A stretch of 55,101 nt of DNA from Cyanosarcina radialis HA8281-LM2 (GTDB lineage: Bacteria; Cyanobacteriota; Cyanobacteriia; Cyanobacteriales; CCAP-1448): positions 1-55,101 of the forward strand of contig JAHHHA010000040.1 in the NCBI GenBank assembly GCA_019359615.1, written 5' to 3'. The first letter of the stretch is position 1. Every line of letters starts with the position of its first letter. Made by a program: the position numbers and the translations under genes. Below, piece after piece: positions 34,711 through 44,364 of this stretch. Below the pieces are notes generated by a model. The model saw only the letters and a program-made list of their open reading frames with translations. It ran no database searches and was not told the DNA's origin.

Positions 34711-36564
34711 ATGGCAAAACCACTGTCGCTAGACCAGCTAGTTAATGAAGGAATCGCGCCAGCCTGGTTTCCCAGCCAAGCCCAAATTCAAGCGACTAAT
34801 ATTGCAGCTTTAATGCGGGAATTGGCGATCGATTCTTATAGAGAATTGCATAATTGGTCGGTGCAAAATCGATCGGAATTTTGGGACATCATAATTCAAC
34901 GGTTGGGGATTCGGTTTCGGCAACCATACACCCAAATTGTTGACCTCAAGCGAGGAGTGGAGTTGCCCCAATGGTTGGTAGGGGCACGATTCAATATTGT
35001 CGAAAGCTGCTGGCAAGCACCCCCAGATCGAACCGCGATCGTTTACCAACCGGAAGGCGGGACGATTTCTACCTGGACTTACGGACAACTGCGATCGCTG
35101 TCTAATCGGGTATCAAACGGGCTGCTAGCCGCTGGTTGCCAATTTGGAGATGCGATCGCGATCGCCATGCCCATGACGGCCGAATCGGTAGCGATCTACC
35201 TGGGAATCGTCCAAGCTGGAGGCGTAGTGGTATCTATTGCCGATAGTTTTGCTGCTAATGAAATCGCCACTCGATTGCAGATTTCTGGGGCCAAAGCCAT
35301 TTTTACTCAAGACTATATCGAACGCGGAGGCAAACAGTTACCCCTTTATAGCAAGGTAGTTGAAGCTAACGCCCCCAAAGCGATCGTCTTGACTGCTGCC
35401 GCTGTGGATTTGCGATCGGGCGATCTTGCCTGGAACGATTTTCTTAGCACCAGCGATCGATTTGAAGCAGTTGCAGCCGATCCAAGCGATCGCACCAATA
35501 TCTTATTTTCTTCCGGCACTACTGGAGAACCCAAAGCGATTCCTTGGACGCAAACCACGCCGATTAAATGTGCCGCAGACGGACATTTGCACCACGACAT
35601 CCACCCTGAAGAAGTATTAGCCTGGCCGACTAACTTAGGCTGGATGATGGGCCCTTGGTCGATCTATGCTAGCTTCATCAACCAGGCAACTTTAGCCCTC
35701 TATTACGGAACGCCTACCCAAAAGGAATTCAGTCAGTTTGTCCGGGATGCCAGAGTCAACATTTTAGGCGTAGTGCCGAGTTTGGTAAGTGCTTGGAAAG
35801 CCACGGGTTGTATGGCAGGGCTAGACTGGAGTGCGATTAAAGCCTTCAGTTCGACTGGGGAGTGTTCCAATCCTCAAGATATGCTTTACCTGATGTCTTT
35901 AGCTGGAAATAAACCGATCGTCGAATACTGCGGCGGGACAGAAATCGGCGGCGGCTATATCACTGGAACTCTGGTACAACCCTCAGCACCCGCGACTTTT
36001 TCCACTCTGGCGCTGGGAGTAGATGCTGTCATCCTGGACGAAGAAGGTCGTTTAGCTGACAAAGGCGAGATGTTTATTATTCCCCCATCGATCGGATTTT
36101 CTACCGAATTACTCAACCAAGATCACCATCAAACCTACTTCGCCCTCACTCCCCATCTCCCCATCTCCCCATCTCCCCATCTCCCCCTCCGGCGACATGG
36201 CGATCGCATGGAACGCTTACCTAACGGTTACTACCGCGCCCTCGGTCGGGTCGATGACACGATGAACTTAGGTGGAATTAAAGTCAGTGCGGCGGAAATC
36301 GAACGAGTGGTGAATGCGGTTGAGGGAGTTGGCGAGACGGCTGCGATCGCAATTTCTCCTGCCAGCGGCGGGCCGAGTCAGTTGGTAATCTATGCTGTGG
36401 TCGAAGCAGAGATGCAGAGAGAAATCTTACTGGCAAAGATGCAATCGGCAATCCGAGAACGCCTCAACCCGCTGTTTAAGATTCACGATCTGATTCTAGT
36501 TGAGGCTTTGCCCCGCACAACTTCTAATAAAGTTATGCGTCGGGTTTTGCGCGATCGATCGTAG
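34711..36564 (+). CDS. AMP-forming acyl-activating enzyme (acetyl-CoA-synthetase-like)
   Basis: A 617-residue adenylating enzyme. Motifs in order: A3 phosphate loop ILFSSGTTGEPKAIPW (about 268-283), the PTNLGWMMGPW segment, A5 EYCGGTEIGGGYITG, A8 RALGRVDDTMNLGGIKVSAA, and the A10 Lys in PRTTSNKVMRRVLRDR. It resembles plant acyl-activating enzymes AAE17/18 and acetyl/propionyl-CoA synthetases; the acid is unknown. Near residues 480-493 the sequence TPHLPISPSPHLPLRRHG is encoded by an 8-bp tandem repeat (CCCCATCT) that also occurs between genes, placed where relatives have a short loop before RRHGD. An N-terminal extension of about 80 residues precedes the core. Confidence 0.88.
   Translation: MAKPLSLDQLVNEGIAPAWFPSQAQIQATNIAALMRELAIDSYRELHNWSVQNRSEFWDIIIQRLGIRFRQPYTQIVDLKRGVELPQWLVGARFNIVESCWQAPPDRTAIVYQPEGGTISTWTYGQLRSLSNRVSNGLLAAGCQFGDAIAIAMPMTAESVAIYLGIVQAGGVVVSIADSFAANEIATRLQISGAKAIFTQDYIERGGKQLPLYSKVVEANAPKAIVLTAAAVDLRSGDLAWNDFLSTSDRFEAVAADPSDRTNILFSSGTTGEPKAIPWTQTTPIKCAADGHLHHDIHPEEVLAWPTNLGWMMGPWSIYASFINQATLALYYGTPTQKEFSQFVRDARVNILGVVPSLVSAWKATGCMAGLDWSAIKAFSSTGECSNPQDMLYLMSLAGNKPIVEYCGGTEIGGGYITGTLVQPSAPATFSTLALGVDAVILDEEGRLADKGEMFIIPPSIGFSTELLNQDHHQTYFALTPHLPISPSPHLPLRRHGDRMERLPNGYYRALGRVDDTMNLGGIKVSAAEIERVVNAVEGVGETAAIAISPASGGPSQLVIYAVVEAEMQREILLAKMQSAIRERLNPLFKIHDLILVEALPRTTSNKVMRRVLRDRS
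36151..36186 (+). repeat. CCCCATCT octamer repeat inside a coding region
   Basis: Four units of CCCCATCT plus a partial one lie within the acyl-activating enzyme gene. The same octamer, in either orientation, makes up the spacer repeats at about 30722-30762 (variant) and 48806-48840. Eight bases is not a multiple of three, so a change of one or two units would shift the frame. Confidence 0.9.
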
Positions 36565-36721
36565 CAGTTAAGTTGTCGGCACGTTGAAGGATGTTTTTTT
36601 AACGCAGAGGGGCGCAAAGGTTGCGCGAAGGTACGCAGAGGTTCGCTTAAGCTTTTAAGGTCAAATTATTTATCTGTGTTTATCTGTGTTCATCTGTGGT
36701 TCGTTTCTTTAGGTAATCTCT

Positions 36722-37888
36722 ATGTTATTTGCAGAACGCATGAATCGATTGGGTACAGAGTCGGCTTTTGATGTTTTGGCTAAGGCAAAAAAATTAGAAG
36801 CTGAAGGGAGAAATATTATTCATCTGGAAATCGGTCAGCCAGATTTTTCCACCCCGATGAATATTTGCGATGCGGCATTTCGGGCGATGAAAGATGGGTA
36901 CACGGGATACGGTCCGGCGGCTGGGTTGCAGGAGTTCCGAGAAGTTATCGCTGAGTATGTGGCGGCTACTAGGGGAATTCGAGTCGATCCAGATGAAGTG
37001 GTGGTTACTCCTGGGGCCAAACCGATTATCTTTTTTACGGTTTTAGCCTTGGTGAATGAAGGTGATGAGGTAATCTATCCGAATCCTGGGTTTCCTATTT
37101 ATGAGTCAGTAATTAATTTTATCGGGGCGAAAGCCGTACCTTTGCCTTTAAGAGAAGAGGTCGATTTTCGCTTTCGGATTGAAGATCTTAAGGCGGCAAT
37201 TTCGGAACGGACAAAGTTATTAATTCTTAATTCTCCTCAAAATCCTACAGGTGGTTTTTTGCAGCCAGAAGATCTAGAGGCGATCGCCACTTTAGCTAAC
37301 CAGTACGATTTTTATATACTATCTGACGAAATTTATTCGCGGATTCTCTATGCAGGAGAGCATTACAGCATTATTAGTTTGCCTGGGATGAAAGAGCGAA
37401 CGATTTTGCTCGACGGTCATTCTAAAACTTATGCGATGACTGGTTGGAGGTTAGGTTATGGTGTGGCTCCTCAACCTATTGTCGAGCAAATGAGTAGATT
37501 GAGTATCAATTCTACTTCTTGTACTTGTTCGTTTACCCAAATGGCCGGGATGGAAGCCTTGACAGGGCCTCAAGATTCGGTAACTCAAATGGTGGCTCAA
37601 TTTCAAAAACGACGAGATGCGATCGTCGATGGACTCAATACAATTAAAGGTATTACTTGTCTCAAACCTGCTGGCGCTTTTTACGTGTTTCCTAACGTGA
37701 AACAATTGCCGATCTCTAGCGACGATTTGGCTGATTATCTGATGGAATCAGCCGGAGTTGCTTTATTATCCGGTACGGCTTTTGGTAAGTTTGGCGATGG
37801 CTATTTGAGGATTTCTTATGCTAATTCCCTAGAAAATATTCTGGAGGCTATAGAACGAATTAGAGTAGCAGTGGATAAAATTGTCTAA
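36722..37888 (+). CDS. PLP-dependent aminotransferase, class I (AspC-like)
   Basis: A 388-residue fold-type I aminotransferase. It has LEIGQPDFSTPMNICDAAF near the start, GYGPAAGLQEFREVIAEY, the PLP-stacking NSPQNPTGGFLQPEDL, and SDEIYSRILY. The Schiff-base Lys235 is in DGHSKTYAMTGWRLGYG, and the substrate carboxylate-binding Arg is expected in GDGYLRISYAN. It belongs to the aspartate/aromatic group; exact substrates cannot be told. It stands alone after a spacer with TATCTGTG repeats. Confidence 0.9.
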   Translation: MLFAERMNRLGTESAFDVLAKAKKLEAEGRNIIHLEIGQPDFSTPMNICDAAFRAMKDGYTGYGPAAGLQEFREVIAEYVAATRGIRVDPDEVVVTPGAKPIIFFTVLALVNEGDEVIYPNPGFPIYESVINFIGAKAVPLPLREEVDFRFRIEDLKAAISERTKLLILNSPQNPTGGFLQPEDLEAIATLANQYDFYILSDEIYSRILYAGEHYSIISLPGMKERTILLDGHSKTYAMTGWRLGYGVAPQPIVEQMSRLSINSTSCTCSFTQMAGMEALTGPQDSVTQMVAQFQKRRDAIVDGLNTIKGITCLKPAGAFYVFPNVKQLPISSDDLADYLMESAGVALLSGTAFGKFGDGYLRISYANSLENILEAIERIRVAVDKIV

Positions 37889-37926
37889 TCGCAGTAGGTG
37901 GAGTTTGGCCGCGATCGGTTTAGGTA

Positions 37927-38160
37927 TTACCCGACTTTTTCAGATCTAGAGCGAGATTCGGGCGGGACTGGCCCGAAAACCCGATCGCCCAAATAGCGAA
38001 TTTCTTGTTTTTCTTGTTCTGTCAAGTAATCTTTACCTTTATGACTGCCCGACGATTGTTGAGGATCGCCGCCGTCGTCGAGGTAGCGTTGCCGCGCTAT
38101 AGCAAAAATTTCATTAAGTCGTTGATATTGCTGTTTTTTTAGTTCAGTAGAATCAGTCAT
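37927..38160 (-). CDS. Small conserved-looking hypothetical protein
   Basis: A 77-residue hydrophilic protein (STELKKQQYQRLNEIFAIAR, YLDDGGDPQQSSGSHKGKDY, LTEQEKQEIRYLGDRVFG). It appears helical and soluble with no catalytic motif, and I have no family name. It is convergent with the aminotransferase and followed upstream by another small frame on the same strand. Confidence 0.65.
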   Translation of the reverse strand: MTDSTELKKQQYQRLNEIFAIARQRYLDDGGDPQQSSGSHKGKDYLTEQEKQEIRYLGDRVFGPVPPESRSRSEKVG

Positions 38161-38168
38161 GGTGTCGT

Positions 38169-38342
38169 TCAGAAATTTATGGGGACAATATCGCCATTTG
38201 GCAAAAGTTTAGCAGTTGACAGGACTGGGCTAGGAGTGCCAATGTACCAGATGCCTTCCTCTTCATCATAAAAGCTATGGATGAGAAGTTTTAGCGTGTC
38301 TAAAGCATTGATAATTAAGTATTGCTCTTCAGTTGGTTCCAC
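38169..38342 (-). CDS. Small hypothetical protein (57 aa), GTG start
   Basis: A short frame beginning with GTG reads MEPTEEQYLIINALDTLKLL, IHSFYDEEEGIWYIGTPSPV and LSTAKLLPNGDIVPINF. Composition and pattern look like a real folded protein rather than chance, and an in-frame stop lies a few codons upstream of the GTG, so this is the longest likely form. No ribosome-binding site is evident. It ends nine bases before the start of the 77-residue protein and may form an operon with it. Family unknown; it could be a truncated copy of a longer protein. Confidence 0.45.
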   Translation of the reverse strand: MEPTEEQYLIINALDTLKLLIHSFYDEEEGIWYIGTPSPVLSTAKLLPNGDIVPINF

Positions 38343-38387
38343 GAGTTGTCAATAGTCTATTCGATCGCCTGTCATCTTAGCAAAAAC

Positions 38388-38465
38388 GCGATACGTGCTA
38401 CGCACAGGAGGACGCGGTTCCGTCGTCGCACGGCGGAACTCCAGCGTCCGTCGCTACGCCAACGC
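38388..38465. repeat. Dispersed repeat, long form, copy 1
   Basis: A 78-base element starting GCGATACGTGCTACGCACAG and ending CGTCGCTACGCCAACGC. Its interior includes an inverted repeat (GGTTCCGTCGTCG / CGGCGGAACTCC). Nearly the same sequence lies at 41042-41114, and its two ends alone form the 25-bp insertion in the second araC gene. Confidence 0.85.
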
Positions 38466-38547
38466 CCCCCATAATTCATCGTTCCAGGCGTGCCCTAAGC
38501 CCTATCATAGATAAGTCGATCGTATTCCAAATCTATTTTCAGGCAGT

Positions 38548-40374
38548 ATGCGAACTTACTATAGTGGCGAACTTCGCAAAGAACATCTAGGAGAAACAGT
38601 TACCCTGTGCGGCTGGGTAGATCGTCGCCGCGATCACGGGGGAGTGATTTTTGTCGATCTGCGCGATCGCACTGGCATCGTCCAAATCGTCAGCGATCCG
38701 CAGCGCACGCCCGCTTCTTACCCTCAAGCCGAGGCGTTGCGGAATGAATACGTGGTCAAAATTACTGGCAGAGTCACCCAGCGCCCTTCAGAATCGCTCA
38801 ACCCGCGCCTGCCAACTGGGGAGGTGGAAATCTACGCCGATGCGATCGAGGTGCTAAATCAAGTACGCAAACAATTGCCGTTTCAAGTCTCTTTGGCAGA
38901 AACCGAAACCGTGCGGGAAGACTTGCGACTGAAATATCGGTATTTAGATATCCGGCGCGAGCGATTGAGTTCTAATTTGCAACTGCGCCACCAAGTCATC
39001 AAAGCCATCCGTCGCTACTTAGAAGACGAGCAAAACTTCATTGAAGTTGAAACTCCCCTCTTGACTAAATCCACCCCCGAAGGGGCGCGAGACTACTTAG
39101 TTCCCAGCCGCGTCAACCCTGGCGAGTGGTATGCTTTGCCCCAATCGCCCCAACTATTTAAGCAATTGCTGATGGTGGCGGGCATGGACAGATACTATCA
39201 GATCGCTCGTTGCTTCCGCGATGAAGATTTACGGGCAGATAGACAGCCAGAATTTACGCAATTAGACATGGAAATGAGCTTCATGTCTCAAGACCAAATT
39301 CTGCAATTGAACGAAGGATTAGTCGCTCACATCTTTAAAACCATTAAAGGGATTGAAATTCCTCTTCCCCTGCCCCGCCTGACTTATGCTGAGGCGATGG
39401 CTCGTTACGGTAGCGATAAACCAGATACTCGCTTTGGCTTGGAATTAGTCGATGTTTCTGACTTATTCAAAGATTCTGGGTTCAAAGTATTTTCCGGCGC
39501 GATCGCATCTGGCGGCATCGTCAAAATTCTCCCCATTCCTGAAGGCAACAAAGCCATTTCTAACGTCCGAATCAAACCAGGCGGCGACTTATTTAAAGAA
39601 GCCTCCGAAGCTGGCGCTAAAGGTTTAGCTTACATCCGCATTCGCGATGATGGCGACATCGATACTATTGGCGCGATTAAAGATAACTTGAACGAAGCTC
39701 AAAAAGAAGAACTCCTGAAGCGTACTGGCGCTAAACCGGGTCATTTGTTGCTATTTGGGGCTGGTGCTACGGATCTAGTTAACAAAACGCTCGATCGCTT
39801 GCGTCTAGCTATTGGCAAAGAACTAGGACTAATCGATCCCGATAAGCTTGGCTTGTTGTGGGTGACAGATTTTCCCATGTTCGAGTGGAATGCTGACGAA
39901 AAGCGTCTAGATGCCCTCCATAATCCCTTTACCGCCCCGCATCCCGACGACGTTGGCGATTTAAAGACAGCCAGGTCGCAAGCCTACGACTTAGTTTATA
40001 ACGGCTATGAAGTGGCTGGCGGCAGTTTGCGGATCTATCAGCGAGAAGTGCAAGAAAAAGTATTTGAAGCGATCGGCTTAACTTCAGAATCGGCTCGCAA
40101 CAAATTTGGCTTCTTCCTCGAAGCCTTTGAATACGGAGCGCCGCCTCACGGTGGAATTGCTTACGGTTTAGATCGGCTCGTCATGCTGTTAGCTGGAGAA
40201 GAATCGATCCGCGATGTCATGGCATTTCCGAAGACGCAACAAGCAAGTTGCTTGCTAACAGAAGCTCCTTCAAATGTCGATGGAAAACAACTGAAAGAAT
40301 TGCACGTAGCTTCAACGTATAAACCAGAAGTTCAGAAGTCCAGAAGTTCAGAAATTCAGAATGTAAAACCGTAA
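38548..40374 (+). CDS. aspS: Aspartyl-tRNA synthetase
   Basis: A 608-residue bacterial-type class II aspartyl-tRNA synthetase. The N-terminal OB-fold anticodon domain ([20 protein letters not shown]) leads to motif 2 [20 protein letters not shown], the bacterial GAD insertion, and motif 3 [20 protein letters not shown]. It charges tRNA-Asp in the cytosol. The final 15 residues ([15 protein letters not shown]) are encoded by an AGTTCAGAAGTTCAGAAA spacer repeat, so the natural end near LHVASTYKP has been extended. Confidence 0.97.
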   Translation: MRTYYSGELRKEHLGETVTLCGWVDRRRDHGGVIFVDLRDRTGIVQIVSDPQRTPASYPQAEALRNEYVVKITGRVTQRPSESLNPRLPTGEVEIYADAIEVLNQVRKQLPFQVSLAETETVREDLRLKYRYLDIRRERLSSNLQLRHQVIKAIRRYLEDEQNFIEVETPLLTKSTPEGARDYLVPSRVNPGEWYALPQSPQLFKQLLMVAGMDRYYQIARCFRDEDLRADRQPEFTQLDMEMSFMSQDQILQLNEGLVAHIFKTIKGIEIPLPLPRLTYAEAMARYGSDKPDTRFGLELVDVSDLFKDSGFKVFSGAIASGGIVKILPIPEGNKAISNVRIKPGGDLFKEASEAGAKGLAYIRIRDDGDIDTIGAIKDNLNEAQKEELLKRTGAKPGHLLLFGAGATDLVNKTLDRLRLAIGKELGLIDPDKLGLLWVTDFPMFEWNADEKRLDALHNPFTAPHPDDVGDLKTARSQAYDLVYNGYEVAGGSLRIYQREVQEKVFEAIGLTSESARNKFGFFLEAFEYGAPPHGGIAYGLDRLVMLLAGEESIRDVMAFPKTQQASCLLTEAPSNVDGKQLKELHVASTYKPEVQKSRSSEIQNVKP

Positions 40375-40379
40375 GGTTT

Positions 40380-40466
40380 GATATCAGATCTGATTTAGCA
40401 ACCATCAAACCTGTAGGGGCAGGTTTAGCCGAAAATGTAGAGACGCGAGATCTTGCGTCTCTACAG
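40380..40466. repeat. GATATC leader repeat and GTAGAGACGC inverted repeat
   Basis: A leader-type repeat (GATATCAGATCTGATTTAGC, then AACCATCAAACCTGTAGGGG) is followed by a perfect hairpin, GTAGAGACGC, an 8-base loop and GCGTCTCTAC, at 40437-40466. The hairpin may serve as a terminator for aspS, though no clear T-run follows on the plus strand. Confidence 0.7.
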
Positions 40467-40582
40467 CACAACCGTCGCAGACGCAAGTTTGTATAGTTGC
40501 GGTTTCAATTGCTAGGGAAAAGTAGCCAATCATAACTAGATGTGGTATTGAAACTTATGAACTCCTGAACTCCTGCATTGTC

Positions 40583-40796
40583 AAAAAAAATTTCCCGCTA
40601 AACCTTTTGGGCATAGCGGGAGCAGTTTAACACCTAAGTAACAACCATCAAGGAGCTTCTTTCTCAAAAATGAACCAACTAATCTAGAGTTTTCCAGAGC
40701 GGGGAGTTTAGGAGATGAACGACTTTGGAGAGAACATCTTCATTCAGTTAGAATGTTGCTGGGAAAACTTACGCAAATTCACTATCAGTAGAATCA
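40583..40796 (-). ncRNA. Candidate small RNA or untranslated transcript with strong terminator
   Basis: On the minus strand a hairpin CCCGCTA...TAGCGGG (40594-40620) is followed by AAATTTTTTTTG, a textbook rho-independent terminator. No gene on that strand ends there: between it and a TATAGT box at 40803-40808 no credible protein frame exists. A transcript of about 210 bases in the aspS-glyS gap is therefore suggested. I cannot assign it to a known RNA family. No other gene is seen in 40467-41041. Confidence 0.3.
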
Positions 40797-41041
40797 CTGA
40801 ATACTATATTAATTGAGGCTCGATCGATGCGAATCAGTTATTTTACTGAAATTACGAGAATTGCCTCTTGATTAATTCAGTAACTCTACGGTAGACAATC
40901 AAGCGGATATAGTTTATAAATTCCAGGGGTAATCATATTACCTGAGAGCGATTAAATTTGTATCCTCACGAGCAAAATTTTTCTGGTAAAGCACTTTGAA
41001 AGATTGCCGCAGAAGCATAGTAAATCGTCTATGTTGGCAGC

Positions 41042-41114
41042 TTCGCCTACGCACAGGAGGACGCGGTTCCGTCGTCGCACGGCGGAACTCCAGTGTCCGT
41101 CGCTACGCCAACGC
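41042..41114. repeat. Dispersed repeat, long form, copy 2
   Basis: Almost identical to 38388-38465 (CTACGCACAGGAGGACGCGG to GTCGCTACGCCAACGC), differing at one internal base and in its left end. It lies 80 bases upstream of glyS. Confidence 0.85.
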
Positions 41115-41193
41115 ACTTTTGTTCTGTGTCTTTCCACCACGCGCTAAACTGTGAAAATCTGCCTTTAGCGTTCACGCCCTTCACAGTCGTTAT

Positions 41194-43344
41194 ATGCCTA
41201 ATTTTTTATTGGAAGTCGGTACCGAAGAATTACCTGCTAGTTTTGTGGCTGATGCCATCGCTCAGTGGCGCGATCGCTTGCCCCGCACCTTAGACGAACA
41301 CGCCTTGACTTCAAAAGCGATCGAGGTTTACGGTACGCCTAGACGGTTGGCAGTGCTAATTAAAGGCTTACCCGAACGGCAACCCGACAGGGAAGAAGAG
41401 ATTAAAGGCCCTCCAGCTTCAGCGGCGTTTAAAGATGGCAAACCCACGCCAGCGGCGGTGGGATTTGCCCGCAAGCAGGAAGTAGAAATCGCTACTCTAG
41501 AGGTTCGCCCAACGGATAAGGGAGATTTTGTTTTCGTCAAAAAAGTCATTGCTGGACGACAGACCGCAGAAATTCTCACCCAGTTAATTCCCCAGTGGAT
41601 TTTTAGCCTAGAAGGTAAGCGATTTATGCGTTGGGGCGATGGCGATTTGCGGTTTTCCAGGCCGATTCGCTCTCTGGTAGCTTTGCTAGATGAGGCCGTG
41701 TTGCCGATCGAATTAGTCAACGGTTCGGAAACCATTAAGAGCGATCGCATTTCTCCAGCCCATCGGGTTTTGCATCCCGAACCAGTCTCTATTCCTGCTG
41801 CCCAAGATTACGTTAAATCGTTGCAAGCAGGTTATATCGAAGTAGATCCAGCCGAACGGCAAACTAAAATTAAAAAGCAGGTGAATTCCTTAGCTAAAAA
41901 AATCAAAGGATGGGCATCTATCCCAACAGATTTATTACAGGAAGTAACTAATTTAGTCGAATATCCTACTGCCGTTGTCGGTAAGTTTGAACCTGAGTTT
42001 TTGAGTTTGCCCGTCGAAGTAATTACTACCGTGATGGTGACTCATCAACGCTACTTTCCAGTTTTCAAAACTGAAGCTGCTACCGAACTATTACCTTATT
42101 TCATTACCATTTCTAACGGCGATCCAGCAAAATCAGATATTATTGCTACTGGTAACGAACGGGTAATTCGCGCTCGGTTGGCTGACGGTCAATATTTTTA
42201 CAAAACCGATTTAGCCCAACCTTTAGAAAACTATTTGCCTCAACTAGAAAAAGTTACTTTTCAAGAAGATTTGGGTTCGGCCAAACAGAAAGTGGAACGC
42301 ATCGTCAAAATTGCCGAAGCGATCGCTGCCCAACTCAAGTTAAGTAAAAACGAGCGCCAGCAGATTCAACGAGCGGCTTGGTTGTGCAAAGCCGATCTAG
42401 TTACCCAAATGGTAGGAGAATTTCCCGAATTGCAGGGAGCGATCGGACAAAAGTATGCCTTAGCTAGCGACGAGCCTCCGGAAGTAGCGACGGCAATTTT
42501 TGAACACTATTTACCGCGAGGAGCGGGCGATATTTTACCCCAATCTCTTGTCGGTCAGGTAGTAGGAATAGCCGATCGCCTCGACACCCTAACTAGCATT
42601 TTTGGCTTGGGAATGTTGCCTACAGGCTCGTCCGATCCGTTTGCTCTGCGGCGGGCTGCTAATGCGATCGTTAATATTGTTTGGTCGGCAAATTTAGCGA
42701 TCGATTTACGACAGCTAATCGAGGAAATAGCTGCTAATTTTGTCAAGGAATACTCGAAAAATACGTCAAAAAAGTTATCTTCGCAATTGTGCGACTTTTT
42801 CTTACAAAGAATCCGCACCTTACTCCAAGAAGAACGGGGCATAGACTACGACTTGGTGAATGCAGTTTTGGGAGAAAACGATCCAGAATATGCCGATCGC
42901 GCCTTAAAAGATTTACTAGATGTCCGCGATCGCGCTCTATTCTTACAGTCAATTCGCGATAATAGCAAGCTAGATGAAATTTATGAAACCGTCAATCGTT
43001 CCACTCGGTTATCGGTACAAGGAGAGCTAGATTTACAACAATTAAATCCTGAAACTGTCATTAATTCAAAACTATTTCAAAAATCGTCAGAAAAAGCTTT
43101 TTATGAAGCTTTAGTCCAGATAGTCCCGCAAACGCAAGCGTCTCAAGCTGACAGGAATTACCAATTGTTGGTAGAAGCTTTGAGTCAAATTGCCCCTGTA
43201 GTTAGTAACTTTTTCGACGGTCCCGAAAGCGTGTTAGTCATGGATGCTAATACCGAAATCAAACGCAATCGGTTAAATTTGCTGGGATTATTGCGCAATC
43301 ACGCACGGGTGCTAGCAGATTTTGGGGCGATCGTGAAAAGCTAA
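41194..43344 (+). CDS. glyS: Glycyl-tRNA synthetase beta subunit
   Basis: A 716-residue beta subunit of the alpha2-beta2 bacterial glycyl-tRNA synthetase. The start [20 protein letters not shown] is diagnostic. [48 protein letters not shown], an HD-like region ([20 protein letters not shown]) and the C-terminal DALR-type anticodon domain follow. It works with the alpha subunit GlyQ, which is not in this window, as is usual in cyanobacteria. Two aminoacyl-tRNA synthetase genes lie side by side here. Confidence 0.97.
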   Translation: MPNFLLEVGTEELPASFVADAIAQWRDRLPRTLDEHALTSKAIEVYGTPRRLAVLIKGLPERQPDREEEIKGPPASAAFKDGKPTPAAVGFARKQEVEIATLEVRPTDKGDFVFVKKVIAGRQTAEILTQLIPQWIFSLEGKRFMRWGDGDLRFSRPIRSLVALLDEAVLPIELVNGSETIKSDRISPAHRVLHPEPVSIPAAQDYVKSLQAGYIEVDPAERQTKIKKQVNSLAKKIKGWASIPTDLLQEVTNLVEYPTAVVGKFEPEFLSLPVEVITTVMVTHQRYFPVFKTEAATELLPYFITISNGDPAKSDIIATGNERVIRARLADGQYFYKTDLAQPLENYLPQLEKVTFQEDLGSAKQKVERIVKIAEAIAAQLKLSKNERQQIQRAAWLCKADLVTQMVGEFPELQGAIGQKYALASDEPPEVATAIFEHYLPRGAGDILPQSLVGQVVGIADRLDTLTSIFGLGMLPTGSSDPFALRRAANAIVNIVWSANLAIDLRQLIEEIAANFVKEYSKNTSKKLSSQLCDFFLQRIRTLLQEERGIDYDLVNAVLGENDPEYADRALKDLLDVRDRALFLQSIRDNSKLDEIYETVNRSTRLSVQGELDLQQLNPETVINSKLFQKSSEKAFYEALVQIVPQTQASQADRNYQLLVEALSQIAPVVSNFFDGPESVLVMDANTEIKRNRLNLLGLLRNHARVLADFGAIVKS

Positions 43345-43362
43345 TATAGCCATCCTAAATGA

Positions 43363-43393
43363 CTTGTGGGATAGCCGTCCCGGCTGTCCCACT
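43363..43393. terminator. Hairpin after glyS (GTGGGATAGCCG / CGGCTGTCCCAC)
   Basis: An imperfect hairpin GTGGGATAGCCG-TCC-CGGCTGTCCCAC follows glyS at once. It resembles a common cyanobacterial repeat and could terminate glyS, but no T-run follows, so the assignment is weak. A half copy of the TAGGTTGGGTT repeat lies at 43455-43502. Confidence 0.35.
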
Positions 43394-43504
43394 GGGCAGG
43401 CTGGAAGCCTACTATACAAGATTGTTCGCCAATGATTTAGACTCGCTATATGAGGTATTGGGTTTGGGTTCGTTGGGTTTCGCAGAGCTATACCCAACCT
43501 ACGG

Positions 43505-44245
43505 CTAACGGCGGCGGATCTGGAAGGGATCGACCTGCACTGTGGCTTCTTCAAACGGTAACTGACGAACGCGGCGGCGGTGGACGTTAACTTGATAAAC
43601 GATGGCATTGGTCAGATCTATGCCAGTTAACCAGCCGCTTTTGGGGTGATACGCTCCGGTTTCAATATCGATCCAACCATTTCCTTGAGCCAGTTGACCG
43701 GGGGAAACCCCAGGTAGAGTAAAAGTAATAGTATGACCGGAAACAATCAGCTTATCTGGAAAGTAGGGTTGGCGCATCCGGTGAAATTCTTCCCTAATCC
43801 AACAAAATTCGTGGCTGGTTTGCTCCTCAATTGGAAGCGTGGGTTTAACTCCAGCGTGTACTAACCAAATATTACCCAAATCTAAGTAAAGCGGTAGACT
43901 GGCAAACCATTCGATATCTTCTGGAGGAATTCCTTCATCGCCATAGCTTTCTAGAGTTGCATCTCCCCCGCTGTAGAGCCATCCTTGCAGCGCCGCCCCA
44001 GAAATTTCTCCATCGCCGATCGTATCGAGTAACATTTGCTCGTGATTGCCCAACAAGCAAGTATAGGGACTTTCCTTGACGAATTTGACTACGCGGGCGC
44101 TTTCAGGGCCGCGATCGATCAAATCCCCTAAAAAATAAACCCGATCTTCTGAAGTCGGGGCGATCGTTTCTAATAGTGTCATCAGACCGTCGTAGTGACC
44201 GTGAACGTCGCCGATCGCGATACAACGGGGAGATTTTGGGTTCAT
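43505..44245 (-). CDS. PPP-type serine/threonine phosphatase (metallophosphoesterase)
   Basis: A 246-residue calcineurin-like phosphoesterase. The metal-site motifs are complete: CIAIGDVHGHYDGL (GDxHG), VYFLGDLIDRGPES (GDxxDRG), CLLGNHEQM (GNHE), then WLVHAGVKP and IVSGHTIT. It is like bacterial PrpA/ApaH-related protein phosphatases and probably removes phosphate from proteins or dinucleotides in the cytosol. It is convergent with glyS and divergent from miaE, so it forms its own transcript. Confidence 0.9.
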   Translation of the reverse strand: MNPKSPRCIAIGDVHGHYDGLMTLLETIAPTSEDRVYFLGDLIDRGPESARVVKFVKESPYTCLLGNHEQMLLDTIGDGEISGAALQGWLYSGGDATLESYGDEGIPPEDIEWFASLPLYLDLGNIWLVHAGVKPTLPIEEQTSHEFCWIREEFHRMRQPYFPDKLIVSGHTITFTLPGVSPGQLAQGNGWIDIETGAYHPKSGWLTGIDLTNAIVYQVNVHRRRVRQLPFEEATVQVDPFQIRRR

Positions 44246-44364
44246 TATACTGGTAGGGAAAGAACTAATGTCTGCTAAATTACACTTTTCTATATAAATA
44301 TTGCCCCTTTCATCATGACAAATTTTACTGCGATCGGGTTCTCGAACAGATTGAGGCTGGAGTA

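Noticed and set aside
40952..41140. 62-codon minus-strand frame before glyS
   Set aside because: It is made by the GC-rich dispersed repeat at 41042-41114 and has no conserved protein pattern.
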